A DNA stretch of 64,000 nt from an uncultured Pseudodesulfovibrio sp. (GTDB taxonomy: Bacteria; Desulfobacterota; Desulfovibrionia; Desulfovibrionales; Desulfovibrionaceae), in contig NZ_OY782498.1 of assembly GCF_963677845.1 (NCBI RefSeq), positions 754,001 through 818,000 on the forward strand, in the 5' to 3' direction. The notes beneath the pieces are model-generated. The model was not told the origin of the DNA. It saw nothing but the letters and a program-made list of their open reading frames with translations, and did not search any database. A program made the position numbers and the translations under genes. Shown here one piece after another: positions 44,203 through 53,000 of the stretch (positions are counted from its first letter, which is position 1; every line of letters starts with the position of its first letter).

Positions 44203-44898
44203 ATGAGTACAAACAAGAGCATCACTTCGTTGAATGAACAATTCACTCTCCCTGATCCAGGTTCCCGTGTTGACGTGGAAGTGGAGGGGATTCTTTGGCA
44301 TCTAGATCGTGCCGCTGATCTGGAAGCCCTGTGGGACCAGATGGATGAGGCCGATCTCGGCGATGACGAACGATTGCCGTATTGGGCCGAAGTGTGGCCC
44401 GCCAGTGTTCTGCTTGGGCGACACATCCAGCGCAACGCGGATCGTTTGCGTGGCAAGGCATGTCTTGATCTTGGTTGCGGTCTCGGCTTGACCGGTATGA
44501 TCGCCAGTTCCATCGGCGCCAAGGTGGTTGCATTTGACTACGAATGGCCTGCGGTCCGTTTTGCTCGCCATAACGCTGAGTTGAATAACGTTCCACAACC
44601 TCTTTGGATGGTCATGGACTGGCGGCAGCTTGCCGTACAACCAGCGTCATTCGACTTCATCTGGGGTGGCGACGTTCTTTATGAAAAACGATTTTTTGAG
44701 CCATTGATTCAACTTTTCCGCCACGCGCTCAAACCCGGCGGAAAAATATGGATCGGCGAGCCGGTGCGCACGGTCTCGCGTCCCGTTTGGGATGAATTGC
44801 GAGAACGGGGTTTTGCTCCGGAAAAACTGACAGTGGAAAAAGTGGCCCTGTGCGGCCAAAACCCGACAGTGAATCTGTGGGAAATTACGATCATTTGA
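44203..44898 (+). CDS. SAM-dependent methyltransferase, METTL-like
   Basis: About 231 aa from ATG 44203 (a GTG at 44179 is an alternative; no ribosome binding site is evident). SAM loop CLDLGCGLGLTGMIAS, then VVAFDYEWPAVRFARHNAELN and the post-I motif; FDFIWGGDVLYEKRFFEP marks the family that includes ETF-beta lysine methyltransferase and METTL21. The substrate is probably a protein lysine. nikR follows 12 bases later. Confidence 0.75.
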   Translation: MSTNKSITSLNEQFTLPDPGSRVDVEVEGILWHLDRAADLEALWDQMDEADLGDDERLPYWAEVWPASVLLGRHIQRNADRLRGKACLDLGCGLGLTGMIASSIGAKVVAFDYEWPAVRFARHNAELNNVPQPLWMVMDWRQLAVQPASFDFIWGGDVLYEKRFFEPLIQLFRHALKPGGKIWIGEPVRTVSRPVWDELRERGFAPEKLTVEKVALCGQNPTVNLWEITII

Positions 44899-44910
44899 TC
44901 GGAGGAAATC

Positions 44911-45330
44911 ATGGGCAAGACAATACGATTTGGCGTTTCGCTTGATTCGGATTTGCTGGACAAGTTTGATAGCCATTGCGAGGAGCGGAGTTATCAGACG
45001 CGGTCCGAGGCTATTCGTGACCTTATCCGTAACACGTTGGTGCAGCGGGAATGGGAACAGGCAGAGGGAGATCTCGCCGGGACATTGACTCTGGTCTACG
45101 ATCATCATAAATCCGGGCTGTCCCAGCGACTGACCGAGATTCAGCACGATCATCACGACGTCATTCAGTCCTGTCTGCATGTTCACCTGGATCATCACAA
45201 CTGCCTTGAGGTTATCATTCTCAAGGGTGATGCTGATATCATCAAGCCTTTGGGACAAAAGTTGATTTCTACCAAGGGCGTCAAGCACGGCAATCTCGCG
45301 CTGACAACCACCGGTAAGGATTTGATCTAA
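44911..45330 (+). CDS. nikR: Nickel-responsive transcriptional regulator NikR
   Basis: A 139-aa ribbon-helix-helix repressor with an ACT-like metal domain. The DNA-binding part is [18 protein letters not shown]; the square-planar nickel ligands appear as His79, His90, His92 and Cys98 (QHDHHDV and HVHLDHHNC). It controls nickel uptake and nickel enzymes such as hydrogenase. Strong GGAGG before the ATG. No nickel transporter is next to it in this window, so its targets lie elsewhere. Confidence 0.94.
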   Translation: MGKTIRFGVSLDSDLLDKFDSHCEERSYQTRSEAIRDLIRNTLVQREWEQAEGDLAGTLTLVYDHHKSGLSQRLTEIQHDHHDVIQSCLHVHLDHHNCLEVIILKGDADIIKPLGQKLISTKGVKHGNLALTTTGKDLI

Positions 45331-45381
45331 ATATTTAATTTCCCCTCTTACAAAAGAGTGGAACAGAACATTCCCCCTCTC

Positions 45382-45440
45382 CACCCCGCGAAGCGGCACC
45401 AAAAAGTTCTGGAAAGGAGATGGGATGGGGGTCTGGGGGC
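45382..45440 (+). repeat. Dispersed extragenic repeat, copy A
   Basis: CGCGAAGCGGCACC-AAAAAGTTCTGGA (core, 45387-45413) followed by GATGGGGGTCTGGGGG. The core matches copies B (47187) and C (54849), and the G-rich block matches copy C. It ends about 10 bases before the folE2 start. Confidence 0.7.
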
Positions 45441-45449
45441 ATTATCTTT

Positions 45450-46226
45450 ATGGAAGACGTTCAGAAGCAGCAGGCCAAAATCGCCATGCCCATTGATCGG
45501 GTGGGCGTCAAAGGTTTGCGTCAGCCCATTATTGTCCGGGACCGGGAATCCGGCATACAGCACACTGTAGCCGACGTTTCATTGTCCGTGGACCTGCCTG
45601 CCGAATTCAAAGGTACTCATATGAGTCGTTTTGTCGAGGCGTTGGAACATTGGTCCGGCGATCTCGATTATACCTCCTTTCGGACTTTGCTCGATGATAT
45701 CGTGGTGCGGCTTCAGGCTCGAAGCGCGCATGTTCGATTTGTGTTCCCCTATTTTTTGCGTCGTAAATCACCCAAGAGTGGGGCATCCTGCTTGATGGAT
45801 TATACCTGTCGTGTGGATGGCTACCTCAAGGACGGTAAGTTGCGGTTTACATTGGGCGCGGATGTACCTGTGATGACCGTCTGTCCATGTTCGCTGGCGA
45901 TTTCTGACCAAGGAGCACACTCCCAACGCGCCGAGATTCGTATCCGCACTCGCTTTCACGGATTTTTGTGGTTGGAAGATCTCATTGAGATTGGCGAATC
46001 AGCCGGGTCCAGCCCTGTTTATTCCCTGCTCAAACGCGAGGATGAAAAGTACGTCACCGAATCATCTTTTGCCAATCCGACTTTTGTTGAGGACGTGGTC
46101 CGCGCGGTGGGCAAAGGGCTTGCCGATCACCCGCAGGTTGATTGGTATACGGCTGAAGTGGAGAGTTTTGAATCCATTCACAATCATTCGGCCTTTGCTG
46201 CCTTGAAAAGTCAGGATGTTGAATAA
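45450..46226 (+). CDS. folE2: GTP cyclohydrolase FolE2 (type IB)
   Basis: A 258-aa enzyme making dihydroneopterin triphosphate from GTP for folate, and in some anaerobes for queuosine. ATG 45450 is chosen since the longer frame runs into the extragenic repeat. Landmarks: [58 protein letters not shown] with the metal-binding Cys, and IHNHSAFA near the C-terminus. FolE2 does not need zinc only, which suits metal-limited growth. There is no clear ribosome binding site; the start is immediately downstream of the repeat. Confidence 0.92.
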   Translation: MEDVQKQQAKIAMPIDRVGVKGLRQPIIVRDRESGIQHTVADVSLSVDLPAEFKGTHMSRFVEALEHWSGDLDYTSFRTLLDDIVVRLQARSAHVRFVFPYFLRRKSPKSGASCLMDYTCRVDGYLKDGKLRFTLGADVPVMTVCPCSLAISDQGAHSQRAEIRIRTRFHGFLWLEDLIEIGESAGSSPVYSLLKREDEKYVTESSFANPTFVEDVVRAVGKGLADHPQVDWYTAEVESFESIHNHSAFAALKSQDVE

Positions 46227-46245
46227 ATATAATGATGAGGATTGA

Positions 46246-46623
46246 ATGATGAAACGTTTTTCTCTCATTTGGTTAGCTCTGATCCTGAGTCTGGCTTGTG
46301 TCCCCAATGTGTCTGCTTCGGAGCCAGCCCCCGCCTACGTGCACATGGTTGTCGTGTCCGCAACATTGTCGGATGGTTCCAGTTCAGAGGATGCCGTGCT
46401 TGCCTTTGAGAAGGCTGTCATCGAGATGGCCGGAGGCTTTACAAAGCTTGGTTCATCAAGTGGAGGCATATTGAGAGGTGATACCGTGGAGCATCAGCAG
46501 AACGTTACTTTCATGGTCGCAGGTCAAAAAGATTTGAGTAAAGAGTTGAAGACATTGACTTTGAAGTTGTTTGGTGGTGATGGCGGTTTTATCTTGGCCT
46601 GGCCGGGAACCATGACTTATTAG
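46246..46623 (+). CDS. Small periplasmic protein, function unknown
   Basis: A 125-aa protein with a cleavable signal peptide (MKRFSLIWLALILSLACV, cut near VSASEP). The mature region (VHMVVVSATLSDGSSSEDAVLAFEKAV) is small and alpha/beta. The ATG pair at 46246 and 46249 shares the ribosome binding site. It follows folE2 by 20 bases. No family recognised. Confidence 0.6.
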   Translation: MMKRFSLIWLALILSLACVPNVSASEPAPAYVHMVVVSATLSDGSSSEDAVLAFEKAVIEMAGGFTKLGSSSGGILRGDTVEHQQNVTFMVAGQKDLSKELKTLTLKLFGGDGGFILAWPGTMTY

Positions 46624-46699
46624 CCACATTTGCAGAGTCCTGTAAAAGGGCGTATATTTATGATGGCTGCTTCCCCTGACTGCAAGGGAGTTTTTATAC

Positions 46700-47026
46700 A
46701 TGTCCGACGCCAATATTTCGGCCTTGTCCGCTCTGGGAACCGTTCAGGAAGTCTCGGCTAATAATATCGCCAATGTGAGTACCGAAGGCTTCAAGTCCAG
46801 TTCGGTTGCGCTCGAAACCGGCCCGGAAGGTCAGGGTGTACATGTTGCGGCGATTCAGGAATCCACTAACGCTGGGGCCATGGTTGAGGGAGTCGAAATG
46901 TCCAATACGGATATCGGCACCGAGATGGTGGACATGATCAAGACATCCCATGCCTTTTCTGCCAATACCGCCGTTGTTCGTGCCTCTGAAGAAATGACCG
47001 GTCATCTTCTCAATATGATTGCCTGA
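46700..47026 (+). CDS. Orphan flagellar rod/hook-family small protein
   Basis: A 108-aa protein with the conserved rod-protein ends in miniature: ANISALSALGTVQEVSANNIANVSTEGFKSS (N-terminal rod motif, normally ANNIAN-NT-GFK) and SNTDIGTEMVDMIKTSHAFSANTAVVRASEEM (C-terminal heptads). The whole middle domain is absent, as in minimal FlgB/FlgC-like proteins, but it does not look like FlgB, FlgC or FliE. GGGAG precedes the ATG. It is not in a flagellar operon. Confidence 0.75.
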   Translation: MSDANISALSALGTVQEVSANNIANVSTEGFKSSSVALETGPEGQGVHVAAIQESTNAGAMVEGVEMSNTDIGTEMVDMIKTSHAFSANTAVVRASEEMTGHLLNMIA

Positions 47027-47186
47027 TCTAAGCTTTGCTATAGTGGGTAAAGCAGGGTGGAAACGCCTTCGGCGGGATAGTCGGATGATTTTGTCTCCGA
47101 CGGCTTAAGGCCGGGGGCCTTAAGAATTCTCTGTCGCCTTCGGCGAAGTTGTTTATAAAAAAAACACTGTTTACGCCCCCTCCCCT

Positions 47187-47246
47187 CGCGAAGCGACACA
47201 AAAAGTTTAGGAGAGTCCAGAGAACCCTTTTCAAAGGGGTCTCTGG
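47187..47246 (+). repeat. Dispersed extragenic repeat, copy B
   Basis: Core CGCGAAGCGACAC-AAAAAGTTTAGGA (47187-47213), then a hairpin CCAGAGAACCCTTT / AAAGGGGTCTCTGG with one mismatch (47217-47246). The AGAACCCTTTTCAAAGGG part also occurs in copy C. Just upstream, TGTCGCCTTCGGCG-AGTTGTT matches a stretch of copy D. Confidence 0.75.
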
Positions 47247-47298
47247 TCCCGCTGAAAGCGCCCCCCGGTAGGGCCGCCGGAGGCATTCCTCCAAGGGG

Positions 47299-47384
47299 TT
47301 GACACCTTCCTAAATCCTGTCATACGGTCGATCATGGCCCGTTTGCGCGCGCTCCATTTTGCGGAGTAGCCCAGAGCGGGCCAT
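47299..47384 (+). promoter_or_regulatory. Promoter and structured leader of the FAD dehydrogenase gene
   Basis: TTGACA (47299-47304) with a weak TACGGT at an 18-base spacing. Downstream, CATGGCCCG (47333-47341) can pair with CGGGCCATG-like CGGGCCAT (47377-47384) over a 35-nt loop that contains a CTCC/GGAG stem. The ribosome binding site lies outside the stem. Confidence 0.45.
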
Positions 47385-47409
47385 ACTTGCGAGATACAGA
47401 GAGGGTATT

Positions 47410-48804
47410 ATGACCAAGACAAAGAAGACTGAATTTGACGTTATCATCGTTGGTGGAGGCCCTGCCGGGTTGTTCGCTGCGTATTATCTGGCTGAACATT
47501 CTGATTTGGATGTGTTGCTTATCGATAAGGGCAAACTTTCCCTGAAAAGGGATTGTCCCTTGTCCGGTGATCAGGAATGCATCAAGTGCCGTCCTTGCAA
47601 CATCCTGTGCGGGGTAGGCGGAGCTGGTTTGTTCTCAGATGGTAAATTGAATTTTATTCACAAGCTCGGGAAGACGGACCTGACACAGTTTGTCGGTGTT
47701 ACCGAAGCCCACGCCCTGATCGAAGAGACTGAAGAAATCTTCAATCGATTCGGCATGGACGGGCAGGTTTTCCCTACTGACATGGATATGGCCAAGGAAA
47801 TCCGTAAGGACGCCCGTAAACATGGCATCGACCTGTTGGTTATTAAGCAGAAGCATCTGGGCAGCGATAATCTGCCTGGGCATATTGCAGGGATGGCTGA
47901 TTATATTCAGGACAAAGGTGTTACTTTCCATACATCCGAGAACGTCAAGGATGTCACTGTGGACAAGGGGCGCGTCACTGGCGTGATCACCAACCGTGGC
48001 GAGTATAAGGCCAAGAATGTCATTCTGGCTCCGGGCCGTGTCGGGGCGGAATGGGTCGGGCATGTCGTGCAAAATCATGGTATCGAAGTATCCCAGCGTG
48101 GAATTGAAGTGGGCGTGCGCGTCGAGGTCCATAACGAGATCATGCAGGACTTATGTTCCGTGATTTATGATCCGACTTTTTTTGTGCGTACCAATAAATA
48201 CGATGACCAGACCCGCACGTTCTGCACAAATTACGGTGGATTCGTGGCTCTGGAAAATTATCAGGACTTTGTCTGCGTCAATGGTCATGCACTCATGAAT
48301 ACCAAGTCCGAGAATACTAACTTCGCCTTTTTGTCCAAGGTCGTGCTGAATGATCCTGTCGAGGACAATCAGGCCTATGGTGAATCCATCGGACGACTGG
48401 CGACCTTGATTGGTGGTGGCAAGCCCATCCTGCAACGGTTTGGCGATTTGCGTCGCGGACGTCGTTCCACATGGGACCGTATCGGTAACGGCTACATCGA
48501 ACCAACCATGAAAAACGTAGTGCCGGGTGATATTGCCATGGCTCTGCCCGAGCGTATTCTGACCAACCTTATGGACGGTCTGGAACAACTCAATAATGTG
48601 GTACCCGGTGTGTCCAACGATGAGACGTTGTTGTATGCGCCTGAAATCAAGTTCTTTGCTACACAGGTAGATACCCGAGAACATTTGGAGACAAGTGTTG
48701 AAGGGTTGTTTGTGGCTGGGGACGGCCCCGGTGTGGCGGGGAATATCGTTGGTGCCTCTGCAACTGCGCTTATTCCTGCCAAGGAGATCATCAAGCGTAG
48801 CTAA
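47410..48804 (+). CDS. FAD-dependent dehydrogenase of the COG2509 type
   Basis: A 464-aa flavoprotein. ATG 47410 with GAGGG upstream. Dinucleotide motif VIIVGGGPAGLFAAYYLAE, then a Cys-rich stretch LKRDCPLSGDQECIKCRPCNILCG (five Cys in 20 residues; a possible iron-sulfur or redox site), GGAGLFSDGKLN, and the FAD C-terminal contact VEGLFVAGDGPGVAGNIVGAS. Related proteins are annotated as NAD(P)/FAD-dependent oxidoreductase of unknown substrate. A terminator follows. Confidence 0.85.
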   Translation: MTKTKKTEFDVIIVGGGPAGLFAAYYLAEHSDLDVLLIDKGKLSLKRDCPLSGDQECIKCRPCNILCGVGGAGLFSDGKLNFIHKLGKTDLTQFVGVTEAHALIEETEEIFNRFGMDGQVFPTDMDMAKEIRKDARKHGIDLLVIKQKHLGSDNLPGHIAGMADYIQDKGVTFHTSENVKDVTVDKGRVTGVITNRGEYKAKNVILAPGRVGAEWVGHVVQNHGIEVSQRGIEVGVRVEVHNEIMQDLCSVIYDPTFFVRTNKYDDQTRTFCTNYGGFVALENYQDFVCVNGHALMNTKSENTNFAFLSKVVLNDPVEDNQAYGESIGRLATLIGGGKPILQRFGDLRRGRRSTWDRIGNGYIEPTMKNVVPGDIAMALPERILTNLMDGLEQLNNVVPGVSNDETLLYAPEIKFFATQVDTREHLETSVEGLFVAGDGPGVAGNIVGASATALIPAKEIIKRS

Positions 48805-48825
48805 AATGATTCTGTTTGTATTTAT

Positions 48826-48855
48826 GGCCCGGCATTCGTGTCGGGCCTTTTTTTT
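48826..48855 (+). terminator. Intrinsic terminator after the FAD dehydrogenase gene
   Basis: GGCCCG (48826-48831) and CGGGCC (48842-48847) with eight T residues after. Confidence 0.85.
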
Positions 48856-48916
48856 GGGCGAATCGTTGAATATTGTGTTTTTTCGAATATTTTCCGGTAA
48901 ATATGATTGAATATAT

Positions 48917-48940
48917 TGACATACTGTCATTTTGTTGACA
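48917..48940 (+). promoter_or_regulatory. Triple TGACA/TGTCA operator-like site upstream of the sigma-54 activator gene
   Basis: TGACA (48917-48921), TGTCA (48925-48929) and TGACA (48936-48940) form two overlapping inverted repeats. TATATT (48951-48956) could be a -10. The start at 49020 has GGAGGAGAG upstream. Confidence 0.4.
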
Positions 48941-49019
48941 GGGAAGATGTATATTAAAGAAATAGCTGCGGGTGCCCTATGACCCGTTTGATGCATAGTC
49001 ATGTGTAGTTGGAGGAGAG

Positions 49020-50036
49020 ATGGCACTCAACCTAGCCGGTATAATCGGAAACAGTCCTGCCCTAGCCGAAGTGTTCAAGGTGCTGGGAAAGGTTGCTCCC
49101 ACAGATAGTACGGTATTGGTCACCGGCGAATCCGGTACCGGCAAGGAACTTCTTGTCCGGGCACTGCATCAAAATAGCGAACGCCATAACAAGCCGTTTG
49201 TTCCTATCAATTGCGGAGCTATTCCCAAAGAATTGCTCGAATCAGAACTGTTCGGGCATGAGAAGGGAGCGTTTACGCATGCAATTCGTTCCCGTCCCGG
49301 TCGATTTGAGTTGGCTGATGGCGGTACTATTTTTCTTGATGAGATTGGCGAGATGGACTTGTCGCTTCAAGTCAAGATTCTTCGTGCGCTTCAGGAGAAA
49401 GAAATCGAACGTGTGGGCGGCACCAGTATCAAAAAAGTTGACGTTCGCGTTGTCGCTGCTACTAATCGTGACCTTGAGGGAGAAGTGGCTGCTGGCCGGT
49501 TCCGTGAGGATCTGTTCTATCGTCTGAATGTCATTCCTCTGCGTTTGCCAGCGTTGAGAAAACGCGGGAATGATATCCTGCTGCTCGCAGAGCATTTTTT
49601 GTGCGATCATTGTTCGAGCAAGGCACGAAAAAAACTCAAACTTTCCGAGAAAGCTCAGGAGATGCTTTTGACATACTCCTGGCCCGGGAATGTTCGTGAG
49701 TTGGAAAATTTCATGGAACGTCTTTCCATTCTGTGTGATGGAACCGAAATTTTGCCTGAAGACCTTCCTGCCAAGATTTTTGAAGATATTGGTGAGCGTC
49801 CTTTGCGAAAGGTTGAAGTTATTCAACCAGTCGCACCTGTTGGCTTTGCGTGGCCGATGCTTAAGGACATGAAGGATAAAGACCTCAAGCTCAAGGAATT
49901 TTTGGAGGCCATTGAAGGTCGTTTGCTGGCCGAGGCCTTGGAACTGGCGGATGGAGTGAAGAACAAAGCTGCGGAACTCGTTGGCATCAAACGGACCACG
50001 CTGATTGAGAAGTTGAAAAAACGGAATTTGCTGTAA
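49020..50036 (+). CDS. Sigma-54 activator without receiver domain, GAFTHA variant
   Basis: A 338-aa bacterial enhancer-binding protein made of AAA+ and Fis DNA-binding domains only. Walker A GESGTGKE (36-43), Walker [13 protein letters not shown] (101-112), sensor [34 protein letters not shown], and a C-terminal helix-turn-helix [22 protein letters not shown]. The sigma-54-contacting loop reads GAFTHA (83-88) rather than GAFTGA. Without a regulatory domain it may be controlled by expression or a partner. In many deltaproteobacteria such activators drive flagellar genes; the fliD promoter at 8287 and the rod-like gene at 46700 fit this, but the target is not proven. Confidence 0.88.
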   Translation: MALNLAGIIGNSPALAEVFKVLGKVAPTDSTVLVTGESGTGKELLVRALHQNSERHNKPFVPINCGAIPKELLESELFGHEKGAFTHAIRSRPGRFELADGGTIFLDEIGEMDLSLQVKILRALQEKEIERVGGTSIKKVDVRVVAATNRDLEGEVAAGRFREDLFYRLNVIPLRLPALRKRGNDILLLAEHFLCDHCSSKARKKLKLSEKAQEMLLTYSWPGNVRELENFMERLSILCDGTEILPEDLPAKIFEDIGERPLRKVEVIQPVAPVGFAWPMLKDMKDKDLKLKEFLEAIEGRLLAEALELADGVKNKAAELVGIKRTTLIEKLKKRNLL

Positions 50037-50099
50037 ATTTGGAGTGCCTGGCCGAGTGTTGGCTGGCCGGGTTGCATGACAATTGCATAACTGGCTGAC

Positions 50100-53000
50100 G
50101 TGACAGTGAAAAGCGCCAAAAAAATACTTTGGTCCGTTGCAGCGACCCTTATCACCGGATTGATTTTTGTCAATCCAGCTCAAGCTTTGCGCGTGAATTT
50201 TCAATCTCTTGGGGATTCAGATAAACTTACTTTTTCATTTGATTCTGGTGTCTTACCTAAGTCGTCGGTGGCGCGTGTCGGTGCAAAAGAGCTGACTATC
50301 TCCTTGCCTTCGGGAACGTGGGATAAGGAAACTAAACCGAGTGCAAAGTCTTTTCCCGGCAAGCTGGTAGAATCCATCACTACCACCGACAAAGGGGTGA
50401 CACTCAAGACCAGAACCAATGCTTTTGGATATATTCGTCTCCCCATTCCCGGCAAGCCTGCATTCATGCTGCAACTTTTTCGAGATCCTATTGGAGCTCG
50501 TTGGAAACCTGCGGGTGTCAAACCCAAGGTTGCGATAAAACCGACACCTAAGCCTGCCCCGAAATCTGCGTCCAAGCCGAAAACCGTGGCTAAACCAAAA
50601 TCGGTTCCTGTTACACCTAAGCAGGCTGTCACAAGTCCCGCGTTAGCTTCCCCGGTTGAAGCCCCACAAGCAATTCCCAATGCGAATGGTGAAAAAAAGC
50701 CGTTCTTCGCTGTCCCGTATTCTGTAAGAAATGAGGTGGCTGCACCAGATGCGCCTGTTTCTCAAGTTTCAGAGAATTCTCAAGGGACTCTGCCAACTGA
50801 GGCCACGCTTCCTGCCGAACCAGTTCAGCCGGTTCAACCTGTTGCATCTCCGCGTGAAGTCGAAACCGGTGTCTATCCGCCATCCAATGAATTGCGTTTT
50901 AAGGCCGTGAATCAGACGGCAGAGCAAGTGAAGTTTGCTGAACTTGCTGGTGGTCAGGCCGGGCGCGCTCCGGTGGTTGGCGAAGGACAGGGGACAGGGG
51001 CGACGCAATCTACACAGGTTGGTGGCGCAGTTGTACCGCCGCCGTCAGAAGTTTCTGGTGTCGGACAAGTTGGCAGTGTTGTGACCCCACCACCTTCAGC
51101 TGAAATGTCAGGTCAGGGACAGACTGGTGGAGCGGTGTCTTCACCTCCGACACCTCCGCAAGTAGTTGAGGTGTCAGGTCAGGGACAGGCCGGTGGAGCG
51201 GTCAGTCCACCGCCGACCGTAGTTGAGGGTGCTCCGCCGCCGGCTCCTACGCCGGAAGAGACGGCTCAGGTCGAGCAAACTTTGGAAGCTTCACAGGCTG
51301 AGGCCAAGAAGGTTGAAGAAGCTCCTGCTGAAACCATACAGGCTGAACAGCCTGTAGCAGAGGTGGAAGAAGAGCGGGCTCAACCCGGCGTTGAAGGTGA
51401 ACAACAACCTGAATTGACCCCCGAAGAGCAAGCCAAGGCTCATGAAGAAGAGATCAGGAATCAGCTTTATGAAGCGCAGTCCCTGATGTTTAACGGTTCA
51501 TTGGCCGCTGCCTTGCCTTTATATGAAGATATTTTAAAGCAGCCCGATGTGCCGGATGATGTGCGTGAAGAGACTCTTTATGCTGTGGCCGACATTAAGA
51601 AACAGCTTAATTCAGATAATCTTTCCGGTAAATTTGATGAGATTGCACAGGCTTTTATTGAGGCCATGAATGCGAATCTTCGTTCCAATAGAGTGCCTCG
51701 CGCACTGCTTAATCTTGGTCTGTTGAACTTGCAGGTTGGGAACTTCCCGGAAGCGCGTGCCTATTTTAAAATTTTGCAGGAAAAGTATCCAGACGATGAT
51801 AACATTCCGTCCATCAGTTATTTTTGGGGCGAGTATTTTTATAAGAAAGGCGAATATAGAAAAGCGGCTGATCAATTTCAGTATCTCATTCAGACTTATC
51901 CCGAACACCAATTGGTTAAGCAGGCTGCTTACTATTTGGCAGATTCCCTTAATCGGACTGGTTTTCTTGATCAGGCCTATCAAATAGTAGATTACATTGA
52001 TAAGCGGTGGCCGGATTACTACATGGAAAACATGGAGTTCTTGCGTCTTGCCGGTTCAGTGGAAATGGAACTCAAGAAGTGGCAGGCGGCTAAGAATCAT
52101 TATTTTACTTATTACAACCTTAATCCCGACGCCGATGGAGCAGATGTTGTTCTGGCGCGAATTGGCGATATCTACATTCGTCTTGGGTTGAAGAAGCCTG
52201 CCAAGCAGATTTATGAAAAAGTGGTCACTAACTACCCGGAAGAAGAGGGTGGATTGATCGCCAAGATGCGTTTGGCTGAAGAGGGTATTTACGACGATCC
52301 GGCCATGCATGAAATGGTGGATGTCTTTGATCGGCCATACAATCTCAACCCTCAGCGGGTGTATAAAGATATTGTTGCCAAGCATCCTGATAGTCCCTTG
52401 GCACCCATCGCTCAACTCAAGCTGGCCATGTGGTATGCATTTAATAAAAAATATCCCGAGGCGTTGACTGCCGCTCAGGATCTTATAGAAAACTATCCTG
52501 ACAGTCCGCTCGTGGAAAAGACCAAGGCTCTTGGCGATTCCGTGTTTGTTCTGGCCGTGCCCGGTATGATCGGTGAAGAGCGGTATGGTCGTGTGGTTCG
52601 GTACTGGGAAACATATGATTTCATCGGCAAGGAAGGTTCCAAGGTTGATGACAAGACTAAAATTGCTATTGCCACGAGTTATTGGAAAATTGGTCAGCCA
52701 GAGAAAGCACTGGAATTGATCGAACCATATCTTCAGGAAAAGCAGGTTCCGGGTGTGTCGGATGATGCCCTTGGACTTGCCGTGAATATTCATCTCGATC
52801 AGTTGAATTGGAAGAAAATTGCCGATCTTGTTTCCATGGCTAAAAAGAATTGGAAACTTAAGCCCGCTCAACAGAAGCAGCTAGAGTATGCACGAGCCAT
52901 GTCCTTGCAGAATCTTGGTGATGCCAAGGAAGCCATGCCCATGTGGGCCGAACTTGCAAAGGATGCTTCCGTAGATCCGGCATTTCGAGCCTATGCCATG

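Larger units (their letters stand above)
47027..47409. other. 383-bp gene-free region with repeats, promoter and leader
   Basis: No ORF with coding character. From left: GCCTTCGGCG-type short hairpins (47069-47150), repeat copy B (47187-47246), a GCCGCCGGAGGC palindrome near 47273, then a TTGACA and a leader inverted repeat belonging to the 47410 gene. Confidence 0.6.

Noticed and set aside
49990-50100. Sigma-54 promoter before the TPR gene (TGGCCGAGTGTTGGCT)
   Set aside because: GG and GC are 10 bases apart, but the -12 element is TGGC, not TTGC, and the region is a GC-rich inverted-repeat spacer; too weak to report.
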